64,000 bases of DNA from Cotesia glomerata (GCF_020080835.1 NC_058162.1:24707885-24771884); one strand, 5' to 3'; counted from the first letter of the stretch, positions 32,894 to 45,986 are shown. The notes: generated by a model from the sequence alone, not told the origin. Numbers and translations are program-made.

Positions 32894-35114
32894 AGATCCA
32901 AGAACCTTCCTAGTGTAAAGAATGTCTATAAAACAATAATACGTAGAAATACTTTTGTTCTGCATCTTAAAATTAATTTTTAAATTAATTAATAACATTT
33001 TTGAGGAAATTTCCGAAAAATTTACTCATTAAATAATTATTAACATTTAATTAACTAATAAAAAATATAGCACTCTCAATTACCGGTATATACTTGAAAA
33101 CACCGCAAGAGTTCCATAACCTTCAAATTTATTTATGTTTAATTTCTGACTAAAATGACTAAGATCTTCTAGCATTTAAAAAACCGCGGTTACTTATGCG
33201 CCAAGTAACTGCGCAAGCGGTGTTGCCAAGTCAAATACAAGACTTTAAAGAACGCAAGTTCCAAGTTATTTTTCATAAAAAATATAAAATATCTCCGTAA
33301 TACGTTCAGAAAGCTACTTTTTTATTGTTTTAATCGAAAGCTTATTATTTTTTCAATCAAATTCAATGAAAATAAAATTTTTTAAAAATCGTTAACTGCA
33401 TTAAATTCTTAACTAAATACACGGCTGGTGGAATCTCCATTTTACATATAAAAATTACAATTTCCAAACCTAATTATTGAATTAAATATCCCGGAAACTC
33501 GCTGTTTTTTTAATTTTTCAAATAATTATTAGGCTATGTAGATTGAATTTACAAATTTTCAGAAAGTTTTTAAAATTTGACTACTTCGCGTGAATCTCCT
33601 TAAATACTCAATTTTTAGAATTCTAACTATGAGAGCCGTAGCCACCTAGTGAATTTTTTTAAAACTAACTTTTTGATCCAATTTATTTTTTATTATTAAG
33701 GAGATCCAAGTACCCTCCTAGTGTAAAGAATGTCTATAAAAAAATAATACGTAGAAATACTTTTGTTATGCATCTTAAAATTGATTTTTAAATTAATTAA
33801 TAACATTTTTGAGGAAATTTCCGAAAAATTTACTCATTCAATAATTATTAACATTTAATTGACTAATAAAAAATATAGCACTCTCAATTACCGGTATATA
33901 CTTGACAACACCGCAAGAGTTCCCTAACCTTCAAATTTATTTATGTTTAATTTCTGACTAAAATGACTAAGATCTTCTAGCATTTAAAAAACCGCGGTTA
34001 CTTATGCGCCGAGTAACTGCGCAAGCGGTGTTGCCAAGTCAAATACAAGACTTTAAAGAACGCAAGTTCCGAGTGATTTTTCATAAAAAATATAAAATAT
34101 CTCCGTAATACGTTCAGAAAGCTGCTTTTTTATTGTTTTAATCGAAAGCTTATTATTTTTTCAATCAAATTCAATGAAAATAAAATTTTTTAAAAATCGT
34201 TAATTGCATTAAATTCTTAACCAAATACACGGCTGGTGATATCTCCATTTACCTACATGTAAAAATTACAATTTTCAAGACTAATTATTTGGTTAAATAT
34301 CCGGAAACCTACTGTATTTTAATTTTTGTATCAATTATTAGGCTACGTAGATTGAATTTACAAATTTTCAGTAAGTTTTAAAAATTTGACTACTTAGCGT
34401 AAATCTTCTTAAATACTCAGATTTTAAAATTCTAACTATGAGAGCCGTAGCCACCTAGTGGAATTTTTTAAAACTAATTTTTGATCCAATTTATTTTTTT
34501 TTGTTAAGGAGTTCCAACTACTCTTCTAGTGTAAATAATGTCTATAAAAAATAATACGTAGAAATAATTTTGTTACGCATCTTAAAATTAATTTTTAAAT
34601 TAATTAATAACATTTTTGAGGAAATTTCCGAAAAATTTACTCATTGAATAATTATTAACATTTAATTGACTGATAAAAAATAACGCACTCTGAATTACCG
34701 GTGTACACTTGACATCACCGCAAGAGTTCCCTAACCTTAAAATTTATTTGTTTACTGTCTAACTAAAATTACTAAGATCTTCTAGCATTTAAAAAACCGC
34801 GGTTACTTATGCTTTGAGTAACTGCGCAAGCGGTGTTGCCAAGTCAAATACGAGACTTGAAAATAAAATTGAAATGAAAATAAAATTAAAATGAAAATAA
34901 AATTTTTTTTAAATCGTCAATTACATTAAATTCTTAACCAAATACACGGCTGGTGGAATCTCCATTCACATGTAAAAATTACAATTTTCAAACCTAATTA
35001 TTTTATTAAATATCCCGGAAACTGTTTTTTAATTTTTCTATTTATTATTAAGCTACGTAGATTGAATTTACAAATTTTTAGGAAGTTTTAAAAATTTGAC
35101 TACGTGGATCTCCT
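32894..35114 (+). repeat. Family R, three tandem copies
   Basis: Copies at 32894-33600, 33699-34408 and 34507-35114 start AGGAGATCCAAGTACCCTCC or close to it and end GATCTCCT or GAATCTCCT. They are joined by a conserved linker of about 98 bp (GAGAGCCGTAGCCACCTAGT), so the period is about 805 bp. Each carries the hairpin segment ACCGCGGTTACTTATGCGCC. The third lacks about 100 internal bases. Confidence 0.8.
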
Positions 35115-35139
35115 AAAAGATCTATCTTCTTAAATATTA

Positions 35140-35690
35140 GTCCTACTGAAATTTTTATAGACATTCTTCAAAATAAAATTCTCTACAGATTTTATCAAAT
35201 TTTTTTTTTCTAAAATCGATAGTTCAAAAATTACAACCAATTAAATTATATAATTTTTCAAAAACATTATTTTTCTTATAGTTTGGAACCTATATTCGGA
35301 TTGCTCATATCTTCTAAAATATCGTTCCTACAAAAAATTTCAGACACTAAACTTGTTCAAAATTAAAGTTTATACAACTTTTGTCCAAAATTTTTCACTC
35401 AAAATTGAAAAATTCAAAAGTTATAATTAATATAACTAGAAAATAGTTGTTTCAAAAATATTCTTCTTTCATAAATTGAAACCTGTAATAAAATCAGCTA
35501 TATCTTTGAAGATATATCCTACAAAAATTTTCATAAATATCAAACTTGTTCAAAATTGAACACTAAAATTTTTCTTCAAAACTTCTTTTTCCAAAATTAA
35601 TGATTCAAAAATGACAATCATCCAAACAACACCTTAGAAATTCAAAAATTATTCTTTACTTTCAATATAAATTAAAAAACCCGTAAATTC
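35140..35690 (-). repeat. ~185-bp diverged tandem repeat, about three units
   Basis: CATATCTTCTAAAATATCG-type and AAAAGTTATAA/ACAATC-type anchors recur about every 180 bp in complement orientation. Confidence 0.6.
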
Positions 35691-36600
35691 ATTCTCGTCT
35701 TACTAAAAAAAAAAAAAAACGTATTCATCAATGGACTTGTGAATGAGTGAATTACTTAATCGGATGTTAACGATCGTGAGAGCACGATCTCTGACGACTT
35801 CGGAATTAAATAACTTAAATAGTCAAAGTCTCCTTTTATTATATACCTAGACAAGCAAAAAAAAAGTTTAAACAACTAGTTATGCAGTTGTCGAGGTCAA
35901 AATTATTCATGTATGTAAGGTATGAACAAAAAGATAAAAAGTTAAAGTTAGTAAAAATGAAGTATAATTTTTTTTTTATTATTAATGTTGCCGCAGTGAA
36001 AAGTAACTCAAGACTCAATACAGGGCGTGCTGTTTTGTTTTCTTTATCTTACCTCATGCGAGAAACATTGCGAGATAGTTATTACATATATATGCACCGA
36101 GTCAGTTGTTCTCTATATGTTATGTTGTGTCTGTCTCTTATTAGTTACATAGTTTTATAGTAATAGTAATAGTAATAGTAAAAACTTTATATGGATACAA
36201 ATGGGTATTTTATACACTCCTTAACGCCTTGAAAGGCTCGCACGACGTATCTACTCATAAAAACAATGTTCATCAAGATAGATCGATCTTGCTCGATAAA
36301 AAACGCAAGTAAAGGCTTATTCTAGTAGCTTGAGCGAAAAAACGCCCCATTTGATTAGATATTTCTCACATATTCTCCAATATGAGATACTGAGATCTCA
36401 GATTATTTTTTATGTAAATATATCTGTGTATACACATTGTAAAAGTATGATTTTACGTTATTATATTGTATTATATGCTTGATAACTTGTTGAAAGGAGA
36501 TATCAGACTTGAGAGCAGAGCAGAGACCAGTTCCGAGAATTCCAGGCCTTGAAAATTGTTCAATTAAAGATCAATTGTTTCGATCGTAAGGAAATCTTTT
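35691..36600. other. Unique non-coding stretch
   Basis: Low repeat content. The longest ORF (35882-36160, 92 codons) has no domain, codon pattern or splice context that would support a gene. A short TAG/TAA triplet repeat lies near 36160-36180. Confidence 0.4.
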
Positions 36601-36800
36601 GATAGATTTTTAAACTAAATGATTTTTTCAAAAAAAATTATTTTTGTAAGTTTGATTGACTAAATCTTTTGAAATATTTTGTTTGCAGGAATTTTTATAA
36701 AAACCAAATTTCAAAATTTTATTTTTAACAACTTTTCTTGAACAACTTGAACAACTGTCCTTGAAATATATAAGTTTTTTAAAAACTCGTTTTTTGGATA
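36600..36800 (-). repeat. ~185-bp diverged repeat fragment
   Basis: Contains TTGAAATATT, TTTTTATAAAAACCAAATTT and CAACTTTT blocks, weakly matching the family consensus. Confidence 0.35.
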
Positions 36801-37001
36801 TTTTTAAGATCTGCGTGAAGTAGACAAATTATTAAAACTTCCTGAATATTTTCAAATTCAATCTACGTAGCCTAATAATTAATAAAAAAATTAAAAGACA
36901 GTAACTTTCTGGGATATTTAATGAAATAAATAGGTTTGAAAATTGTAATTTTTACATGTAAAATGGAGATTCCACCAGCTGTGTATTTGGTTAAGAATTT
37001 A

Positions 37002-37735
37002 AGGTAGTTGTTGCGTGATAGGCATTTCAACAGAAAATTATGAAATTTTTTTTATTGAAAGATAAATATATTAATAATTCGCTACCAAAATTTCAGATCA
37101 ATTGACCGCACCGTTTTTGAGTAATTAATTTTTGAAATTGCATCTTTTACACGTAGCGGTATAGAGAGATGGTAAAGTTAGTATGAAATCTTCCGTACCA
37201 CTCTCGAGTGGGCCAAAGATTTCATACTAACTTTATCATCTATACCCGGATAGCCAAGTTGGCCGCAACTTTCTGTCAATCTACTGCCGCAACTTGTCCC
37301 CACCTTGGCGGCAACTCTTGGAATTTATCTCGGTTGGTGTCAACTTGTTCACCAAGTTGTCGGCAAAAGTTGCTCTGAAACTTTTTCACACCAAGTTGAC
37401 GATAAGTTTCTCAAGAAATTTGGCGACATATTGCGGCAGTAGATTGGTCTCTTTTTCTCAGAAACTTGTAGCCAACTTGGCGCCAACAGTTACAAATTCG
37501 GAAGTTGACCGCAAGTTGTCGCTAAGTTGGTGGCAACTATCTGACACCAACTTGGTTGGTCTGAAACTGTGGCTATCAGGGTACGTGTAAAAGATACAAT
37601 TTCGAAAATTAATTACTCAAAAACGGTGCGGTCAATTGATCTGAAATTTTGGTAGTGAATTATTAATATATTTATCTTTCAATAAAAAAAATTTCATAAT
37701 TTTCTGTTGAAATGCCTATCACGCTACAACTACCT
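37002..37735. mobile_element. Long-TIR element nested in family R
   Basis: Inverted arms of about 160 bp: AGGTAGTTGTTGCGTGATAG on the left, CTATCACGCTACAACTACCT on the right, both including ACGGTGCGGTCAATTGATCT or its complement. TA lies outside each end (37000-37001, 37736-37737), and the family R sequence resumes exactly. A second inner palindrome lies at 37168-37236. Confidence 0.85.
37245..37581. mobile_element. CAACTTGG-rich MITE, third nesting level
   Basis: Ends CCCGGATAGCCA and TGGCTATCAGGG with TA on both sides (37243-37244, 37582-37583). The inside is packed with AAGTTG/CAACTT boxes in both orientations. It is closely similar, in opposite orientation, to 53799-54147. The ORF at 37294-37590 is an artefact of this repeat. 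Confidence 0.85.
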
Positions 37736-38016
37736 TAATGCAATTAACGATTTTAAAAAAATTTTATTTTCATTGAATTTGATTGAAAAAATAATAAGCT
37801 TTCGATTAAAACAATAAAAAAAGTAAATTTCCGAACGTATTACGAAAATATTTTATATTTTTTATGAAAAATCACTCGGAACTTGCGTTCTTTAAAGTCT
37901 TGTATTTGACTTGGCAACACCGCTTGCGCAGTTGCTCGACGCATAAGTAACTGCGGTTTTTTAAATGCTAGAAGATCTTAGTCATTTTAGTTAGACAGTA
38001 AACATAAAAAAGTTTG

Positions 38017-38680
38017 GAAAATCCAAATGAGCATGCCTTAAGCGCTCATGTCATACATAAATTATTTAGATCATAACAAAAATTATTCGTTTTTAATTTG
38101 AATTTTCCCGCGAGTAGTATTATCCCCTCTGTAGGTCGAACTAAAAAAAATTTTAACAGATGATAAAACAGTTAGTAATTATACCATCATATATGTATAG
38201 TTTCTGCTTGTTTATAGTTATTTCAATTCTGTTTATGAAAAATAATATATATGGCTGCCGAAAACGCAGAAAAAGTCACCGAACTGACAATCAAAAAAAA
38301 TTAACTATATCGAAACGGAATTATTTTGACACGTAATTTTCACAAGGTTTTTGTTAAACTTCCTCAGGAATAAAACAAAAAAAAAAATTAAATCGTGAAA
38401 GTGATTTTTGACAAAGTTGTGTTGTTATCAAGCCTAGAGCTCCCGTGAATATCACGCTCTTATTAATTTAATTCATCAGAAAAACGAGTTTTTTCTGAGA
38501 AATCTTATTTAATCGATAAGAAAATTTTTTTAACGTGTTCTGTAGTTACTATTATTTATTTCAATATGCTTTTAATTCACAATTTTTTTCGTTTAAATTA
38601 TGAAAATCACGTTTTAATCGAAATCACGATTTTTAGGCGAGAGTAGAGCATACCTACGCGCTTCGCGCTTAAGGCATGCA
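38017..38680. mobile_element. Insertion with GCATGCCTTAAGCGC inverted ends
   Basis: GCATGCCTTAAGCGC at 38051-38065 is inverted at 38665-38679. The sequence interrupts family R between ACATAAA and AATAAATTTTAAGG. Exact ends and any target duplication are uncertain. Confidence 0.55.
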
Positions 38681-38883
38681 ATAAATTTTAAGGTTAGGGA
38701 ACTCTTGCGGTGTTGTCAAGTGTATACCGGTAATTCAGAGTACTATATTTTTCATTAGTCAATTAAATGTTAATAATTATTTAACGAGTAAATTTTTCGG
38801 AAATTTCCTCAAAAATGTTATATTAATTAACTCACAAATTAATTTTAAAATAGCAAAAGTATTTCGATGTATTATTTTTATAG

Positions 38884-39919
38884 ATCCACAGATTCGGTAG
38901 AATCTGGCGCCAAGTTCCGTTCAAATCGTTGTCATCGGAGCGCCAGACTACCGACTATGTTTACTGTAAGCAGAACGGTATTTTGAGGTTGCAAAAATTT
39001 TATTTAATTCTACGGTACTTTTTTTTCCTAAATTGTATATTATAACAGTAATTAATACTTTATTTTACTGTTATTAATTAATTATATTCACTTATAACAA
39101 TTAATCTACTTTAAATTACTAAATTTAATCAGCACAAACTATAGCAACGCAAAAATTTCGATCCTGACTTTTTTCGATGGGCAAAGTGATCTGCCACAGA
39201 CTAAATAATTCGAGAATGCATAGTAATCCTTCATTAGATGGGAAACTACAGTTAAAAAGATATTTCACAGCTTGCAACTACACCCGCCAGGATGCGCTGG
39301 AATTATTTTTACATAAACTGTAGCTTCAAGAGGATAGTTTGCTATAAAAAATGCAGCCAACGCGAGATTTAAGTTGGTACCAATTGTAAATTATAATTAC
39401 AAAAAATACTAAAATCTGAACAAAAACAGTTTAACTGTAAAAATCGCGCCAAGTCCACGTTCATAAGACTATTAAGAAAAAAATTTGTTTTCTTTACAAA
39501 TATAAAATAAAAAATAAAAATCAAGTAACCGATATGATTGTTTATGATTTTCGGAAATTAAAAAAAAAATTTTTGTTGTAGAATTTAAAAATTAAAAATT
39601 TTTGGAACGTACTTGGTGTGCGTCATTGTGTATTTCAATTTTTTTAAAGTCTAGTAAATAGATTTTACGAATTTCATTAAAAGTAAAATATTTTGCAACT
39701 GCGTACACTAAATACGTTACAAAATTTTTTTTTTAATTTTTAAATTTACAACAAAATTTTTTTTAATTTCCGAAAATCATAAACAATCATATCGGTTACT
39801 TGGATTTTTTTATTTTTTTATTTTATATCTTTTTGTAAAGAAAAAAACAAATTTTTTTTCTTAATAGTCTTATGAACGTGGACTTGGCGCGATTTTTACA
39901 GTTAAACTGTTTTGTTGAG
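38884..39919. mobile_element. Composite insertion in family R
   Basis: Interrupts family R between TTTTTATAGA and ATTCTTTACACTAG. The first part (38890-38960) has inverted TCTGGCGCC/GGAGCGCCAGA boxes. The second part is the palindromic element at 39420. The segment 39255-39420 recurs in complement at 44897-45035, so the two parts have moved or been duplicated together. Confidence 0.55.
39420..39916. mobile_element. ~500-bp palindromic element
   Basis: Arms from CAAAAACAGTTTAACTGTAA through CGCCAAGTCCACGTTCATAA and AAGTAACCGATATGATTG to a centre near 39660, then the complement. Second copy at 44401-44896. Confidence 0.8.
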
Positions 39920-39953
39920 ATATTCTTTACACTAGCAGGGTACTTGGATCTCC

Positions 39954-41100
39954 TTAATTATCTTTATCATTTACATAAAAAAAAACCAAACTTTCTTCAT
40001 AATACAGTAAGAAAATTTCTCCCTCAAACTCTTAAAAACTCCCTGTTAGTTAAAATTTATAATTCCATTTCCTCTAATTACAAAAGAATGCACAAACTAA
40101 TAGCAACAAATCCATAAATATGAGATAACATCCTGTTGCGTGAGATAACTCAACATACCAAACTTTCGAATGCATCGACCACACATCTATCCTATATAAA
40201 ACATAAAATTTTTCATCTGTCAAATCGAACGATTAGATCGGACCATGGAAGCTAAATCAATTAGACTGATGAAAAATAACTAGTCAAACTTTCTGTTAAA
40301 ATTACCTTCTGGTAATTTTCGTGTTACGAAATTCAATTTTAAATATTTTGACATCGTAGGACAATAGACAATTATTGTTAAGTGTTGCACGATGATTGGT
40401 CAAAAATTTAAATATTAGTGTCCTTCGCTATATATCGGTAAATTACTTAACTTGCACTTAAATTAAACGATATAATATTATGGACTAGCGGACATTTAGT
40501 TAGTGTAATAATAAACTGCCGGAGGGCGTGATCAAAAATTAGTGTGGCCGTACATGCGGTTGCTTTACCTTTCACTGAAAAAGAAAAAAAAAGAAAAAAA
40601 AAATGTAATGAACTTGGAATTGTGATAATGATGAATATTGTACCTAGCTTGGATATTGATTTGGATTGTGGTTAGTTCCATAAAGAAGGAGTTTTCGTTA
40701 GGTGGTCTGCACTCATAAAAAATTCATTATGACACCGATGCAAGATTTATGGGAAGAATAATGAATTTTCGCAATGCGCTTAAGAATATTTTATGTATTT
40801 ATACTTTAGTATAGTTATAGAAGTCTAGTTATAAGTTAGTTGAGTTTTAATGTTCAGATTGAGGAGGAATATCAATCAAGTTTAGTAGAGGGACATTTTC
40901 CTTTCTAGACCGAGGTTCGAGGTGTGCAAGTTGTTGGGCGGATAACCAGAGGCGAACATTATTAAACACCGGTTAATGAAAAATTTACTGACCGCAAGTA
41001 AGCGCTTTAATGACAAGTCCATTTTATTTTATTAGTCGATGCAGTAACACCAGGTTTATAGATATTTGCTAACAGTTCAAGAGGTTTTTCGTTGGGCAAT
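39954..41100. other. Unique non-coding stretch
   Basis: Mixed sequence with no supported ORF and no window repeats apart from an A-rich run near 40585-40605. Confidence 0.4.
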
Positions 41101-41104
41101 TTTG

Positions 41105-41510
41105 GACTCGGGTCTATAAGTTTTATTTTTTAATTTTTATTATAAAATCGATGGTTCAAAAGTTACGGCCGTATGAAAAATTGTGTAATTTTTCCAAAAA
41201 GTTCTTTTTTTGTATTCAGTAGTTTTCAGACAGCCAAATTTGCTATATCTTCTAAAATATTGATCCTACGAAAATTTTTGCAGATACAAAAATTGTACAA
41301 AATTAACATTTCTACAATTTTTGTTTGAAAATATTTCTCCTAAAAAAATTAGTTCAGAAGTTACAGTCAAAATAATAATTATCTATACTTATCCAAAAAA
41401 AAAATTATTTTCTTTAGTTTCAAGCTTATAATTAAACTGACAATATCATAAAAAATATTGGTCTTACCAAAAATATTACAGATACCAAAATTGTTCAAAA
41501 TTTAATTCTC
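41105..41510 (-). repeat. ~185-bp diverged tandem repeat, about two units
   Basis: GGTTCAAAAGTTACGGCC near 41150 and AGTTCAGAAGTTACAGTC near 41350, with ATCTTCTAAAATATTGATCC between them. Confidence 0.6.
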
Positions 41511-41512
41511 TG

Positions 41513-43068
41513 AGGTAAAAGCCTCAATTATTGACACTATTAGAGACAAAGTAATGATTTGATTTTTTTTAAGCAATTAAATATCAATATCGTTGAATTT
41601 TGTTCGTGGTAATGTCTCAAGTAATGTTTTTACTAATCAATTTCTTTTTTTAAAATGATAATCACTGATATTTACTAATTAATTTTAAATAATTAAATAG
41701 ATTATCCAGATACACCAATTATTGGCAGGTTAAAAAATTGATTGATCTAATTATTGACATACCTTCACCCCAATTATTGACACCTATACTAAGCATGCCT
41801 AGAATCATCTGCTTATTCTTATTTATCTAAACTTATTATTAAGTAATCAATTTTATGAAAGTTTATTAATAATAATTTCCATTAATGATTAATTACTTTT
41901 AAAAATATAAAAATGAATTTAAAAATAATTTATTGAATCAGAAGAGTTCAAACTCTTACAGTTAATTTTTTAGGTTAAAGACAAAAAAGGGGTGATAGCG
42001 CTGTCGAATGGCTGTCAATGTGAGATTCAACTTAAAAATTGTCAACTAGTTATTGACACCCATTATTTAAATATTATAAAGCATACAATTAATTTCAATT
42101 ATCCAATTTTACAAATTGTTCATATAAGGTAAAAGCCCGAATTAATTACACTATAAGAGACAAAGTTATAATTTGATTTTTTTTAAGCAATCAAATATCA
42201 ATATCGTTGAATTTTGTTTGTGGTAATGTCTCAAGTAATATTTTTACTAATCAATTTCTTCTCTTAAAATGATAATCACTGATATTTACTAATTAATTTT
42301 AAATAATTAAATAGATTATCCGGATACACCAATTATTGGCAGGTTAAAAAACTGATTGATCTAATTATTGACATACTTTCACCCCAATTATTGACACCTA
42401 TACTAAGCATGCCTAGAATCATCTGCTTATTCTTATTTATCCAAACTTATTATTAAGTAATCAATTTTATGAAAGATTATTAATAATAATTTCCATAAAT
42501 GATTAATTACTTTTAAAAATATAAAAATTAATTTAAAAATAATTTATTGAATCAGAAGAGTTCAAACTCTTACAGTTAATTTTTTAGGTTAAAGACAAAA
42601 AAAGGCGTGATAGCGCTGTCAAATGACTGTCAATATGAGATTCAACTTAAAAATTATCAACTAGTTATTGAAACCCATTATTTAAATATTATAAAGCATA
42701 CAATTAATTTCGATAATTCAATTTTATAAATTTTTCATATATTGTTAATTGAAAAAAAAAAAGATGATATTATCAGATGAAGAAATTAATTTAAACTTGG
42801 CATTTAAAAAAAAAAATGCTTTTCTAATCAAAGTTGTTAAGAAAATAAACGTTCGTAAGCTGATTTGATGAACTGCTGGTAACTTTATTTTTTTTTAATA
42901 ATTAATATTTAATATTTTGAACTGAGTAATTTTTTTTAATTTTTTAATTAATTAGAATTTAATAAAAATTTATATGATAGTTATTATTATTACAGATGAT
43001 TAAATATATTTAAAAATAATTTAGGGTGTCAATATTTAGACCCCTGTTAATAATTGGGGCTTTTACCT
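41513..43068 (+). mobile_element. Compound MITE, copy E (two tandem units)
   Basis: AGGTAAAAGCCTCAATTATT to TAATTGGGGCTTTTACCT, second unit head near 42127, 1556 bp. TA follows the right end; the left flank is TG, so one side of the duplication has mutated. Confidence 0.9.
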
Positions 43069-44400
43069 TAGTACAAAAAATCTCCTAACCAAACCACCTT
43101 GAAAAGTTCTATTTTTGCCGCATCAATTAATAAACGCATTAATTCACGGAAAAGAAAAAAACCGCAAAATAATTTATAAATTCTATAGAATTTAAAAGAA
43201 CACCAGGATTAGATTAAAAAGCGTAATAAAATCAGAATAGATACTAATTCGCTAAAATCTAGTAATTTATCAGAAGTTCCCTGCTACCGCGAGGTGAAAG
43301 TGCCACGGTAATTATTATCCTATTCGGAATAATATGTAATTTAACAAAATAACCATCCAAAGTCAGGAACATTTGTGTGCGATTTGTAACAACAATAATA
43401 AATGTTTAAAATCTTTTCCTTGAGAAAAAAAAAAGTTAAATGCAACAATTTTGCGCCCGCAACAAGGAGGACAATGAGTGCCTGAGGCGACTTTAATGCA
43501 TGAAGCAATATGTGGCAGTATTTAACGATCTTGTACTGATCTCATAACAATTAAAAAGTATTTATATTATTTATATAATTTCATTGTTATTTATTTAGCT
43601 TTATGTAGATTGCCAAACAAAGTGATAAATGGGCAACAGGTTCGCGTTTAACCGGTAATGCATAGAGTAATGATAAAAATAATAATGAAAGGTATATAAT
43701 ATCGATGCTATTAATATTGCTTTTTATGATTTTCGTAGCTCCAAGGGGGTTCCTGAGTTCACTGGGTTGTTATTAAACGGACTAGACTAGACACCGATAC
43801 CAATATTCAGATATTTTACAACTATTGGTATTATAAACACGGCATATGCTTGGACACGCTCCGATAGCTGCAGTTTTACTTTCTCCTCGATAAATGATCT
43901 AGTAGACATTATAATATATGGACGGTATTTTATGGGTTTAAGTACGGTCATGACAAGTTTACTAAAAAACGCTTAATTCTTCTCAACCAAGGATTCGAGA
44001 GATTTATTGCTTTTTATTTGGTTTACTCTGTAATAATAATGTAGAAAAAGGCTGCAAGGATTAGCAATATAAAATAAAATGTGAGGAAACAATCGGTTTT
44101 GAGGATAGAGAGCAGAGTTCTCTTTAGAACTTGCCGAAGGTCGAGGATTCGAATCCCGGAGACTGTTATTAAGGTACATTTAATTGGTATTGAAAGCTTA
44201 CTATTAAATCAGTGGCATTTTTTTAAATATTGGGTAGAAGTACCGGTTTTGGCAATCTTAGGACCGTTTTTGGTTTGGTAACTTGATATTTTGGTTAATT
44301 TGTAAAAAATTTAACTCTTTAAATAGAATTTATGAATCAGTACATTTATAAGAATTTTATTCATAAATTCTTGCGCTGATAGAATTGTTTATACAATCCG
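43069..44400. other. Unique non-coding stretch
   Basis: Apparently single-copy, with GC-richer patches near 43265-43320 and 43450-43530. The ORFs at 43973-44281 on both strands are short and overlap each other; not supported. Confidence 0.4.
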
Positions 44401-45034
44401 AACAAAAACAGTTTCACTGTAAAAAAAAATCACGCCAAGTCCACGTTCATAAGACTATTAAGAAAAAAAAATTTTATTTCTTTACAAAAAGATATAAAAT
44501 AAAAAATTAAAAAATCCAAGTAACCGATATGGTTGTATATGATTTTCGGAAATTAAAAAAAATTTTGTTGTAAATTTAAAAATTAAAAGAAACAATTTTG
44601 GAATGTATTTAGTGTGCGTGGTTACGAAAAATTTCACTTTTTATGAAAATCCTAAAATCTATCTACTAGGATCGTAATACACACCAAGTACGTTCCAAAA
44701 TTGTTTCTTTTAATTTTTAAATTTACAACAAAATTTTTTTTAATTTCCGAAAATCATATACAACCATATCGGTTACTTGGATTTTTTAATTTTTTATTTT
44801 ATATCTTTTTGTAAAGAAATAAAATTTTTTTTTCTTAATAGTCTTATGAACGTGGACTTGGCGTAATTTTTTTTTACAGTGAAACTGTTTTTGTTAGGAT
44901 TTCAGTATTTTTTGTAGTTATAATAAAAATTGACAATTTTAATTTAATACATTTCCGGTGGCAAACTATCCCCTTTAAGCTATAGTTCATGTAAAAGTTA
45001 TTCTTGCGCCGCCTGGCGTGTGTAATTGCAAGCT
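44401..45034. mobile_element. Palindromic element, second copy, plus shared flank
   Basis: 44401-44896 is a hairpin with arms containing CGCCAAGTCCACGTTCATAA, as at 39420. The adjoining 44897-45034 is the complement of 39255-39420, including the box CTTGCGCCGCCTGGCGTGTG. Confidence 0.75.
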
Positions 45035-45061
45035 GTCTAAGTACAGAAAATTTTATATTTA

Positions 45062-45986
45062 AGGAGATACAAGGAAGTACCCTCCTAGTGTAGAGAATGT
45101 CTATAAAAAAATAATACTTAGAAATACTTTTGTTATTTTAAGATTAATTTTTAAATAAATTAATAACATTTTTGAGGAAATTTCCGAAAAATTGACTCAT
45201 TAAATAATTATTAACATTTAATTGACTAATAAAAAATATTGCACTATGAATTACCGGTATACACTTGACAACACCGCAAGAATGTCCCTAACCTTCAAAT
45301 TTATTTATGTTTAATGTCTGACTAAAATGACTAAGATCTTCTACACTGATAGAAGGATTTCTTAGTATTTAAGAAGATTTCTTTGTATTTAAGAAATCAT
45401 TTCTTAAACATCATTTTTTAGTATTTAAAAAATATTTCTTAATATTTAAGAAATATTTCGTAGTATTTAAAAAATATATATATTTCTTAGTATTTAAGAA
45501 ATATTTCTTAAATACAAAGAAATATTTTTTAAATACTAAGAAATGATTTCTTAAATACAAAGAAATCTTCTTAAATGTTAAGAAATCCTTCTATCAGTGT
45601 AGTATTTAAAAAACCGCGGTTACTTATGCGCCGAGTAACTGCGAAAGCAGTGTTGCCAAGTCAAATACAAGACTTTAAAGAACAGAAGTTCCGTAATACG
45701 TTCGGAAAGCTACTTTTTTATTGTTTCAATCGTAAGCTTATTATTTTTTCAATTAAATTCAATGAAATAAAATTTTTTTAAAATTGCATTAAATTCTTAA
45801 CCAAATACACGGCTGGTGGAATCTCCATTCACATGCAAAAATTACAATTTTCAAACCTAATTATTTCATTAAATATCCTGGAAACCTACTGTTTTTTAAT
45901 TTTTTTATTAATTATTAGGCTACGTAGATTGAATTTATAAATTTTCAGAAAGTTTTAAAAATTTGATTACTTTGCGTGGATCCCCT
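45062..45986 (+). mobile_element. Family R copy interrupted by a palindromic MITE
   Basis: Starts AGGAGATACAAGGAAGTACC after TA and ends near GGATCCCCT. It shares about 27 bp of extra upstream sequence (GTCTAAGTACAGAAAATTTT) with the 55273 copy. Split at 45344-45599. The ORF at 45575-45781 is not a gene. Confidence 0.8.
45344..45599. mobile_element. Palindromic CACTGATAG MITE nested in family R
   Basis: CACTGATAGAAGGATTTCTT and AAGAAATCCTTCTATCAGTG are perfect inverted ends, with TA on each side (45342-45343, 45600-45601). Uninterrupted family R copies read CTTCTAGCATTT at this point, so the empty site is known. Confidence 0.9.

Larger units (their letters stand above)
36807..39953 (-). mobile_element. 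Family R copy interrupted by at least three insertions
   Basis: Complement orientation, beginning AGATCTGCGTGAAGTAG and ending TACTTGGATCTCCT before TA. Comparison with the 0.7-kb intact copies shows insertions at 37002-37735, at about 38017-38680 and at about 38884-39919. The hairpin segment is at about 37915-37960. Confidence 0.8.

Noticed and set aside
35882..36160. 92-codon ORF in single-copy DNA
   Set aside because: No domain, no codon bias visible, no splice partner; length is within chance for the many frames scanned.
37294..37590. 98-codon ORF
   Set aside because: Lies wholly in the CAACTTGG-rich MITE; a related minus-strand ORF occurs in its copy at 53939-54133.
39872..40117. 81-codon ORF
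   Set aside because: Begins inside a palindromic element and runs across the end of a family R copy, so it is a chimera of repeats.
44081..44170. tRNA gene suggested by GGATTCGAATCC
   Set aside because: The T-arm does not pair beyond the box and no acceptor or anticodon stem can be formed.
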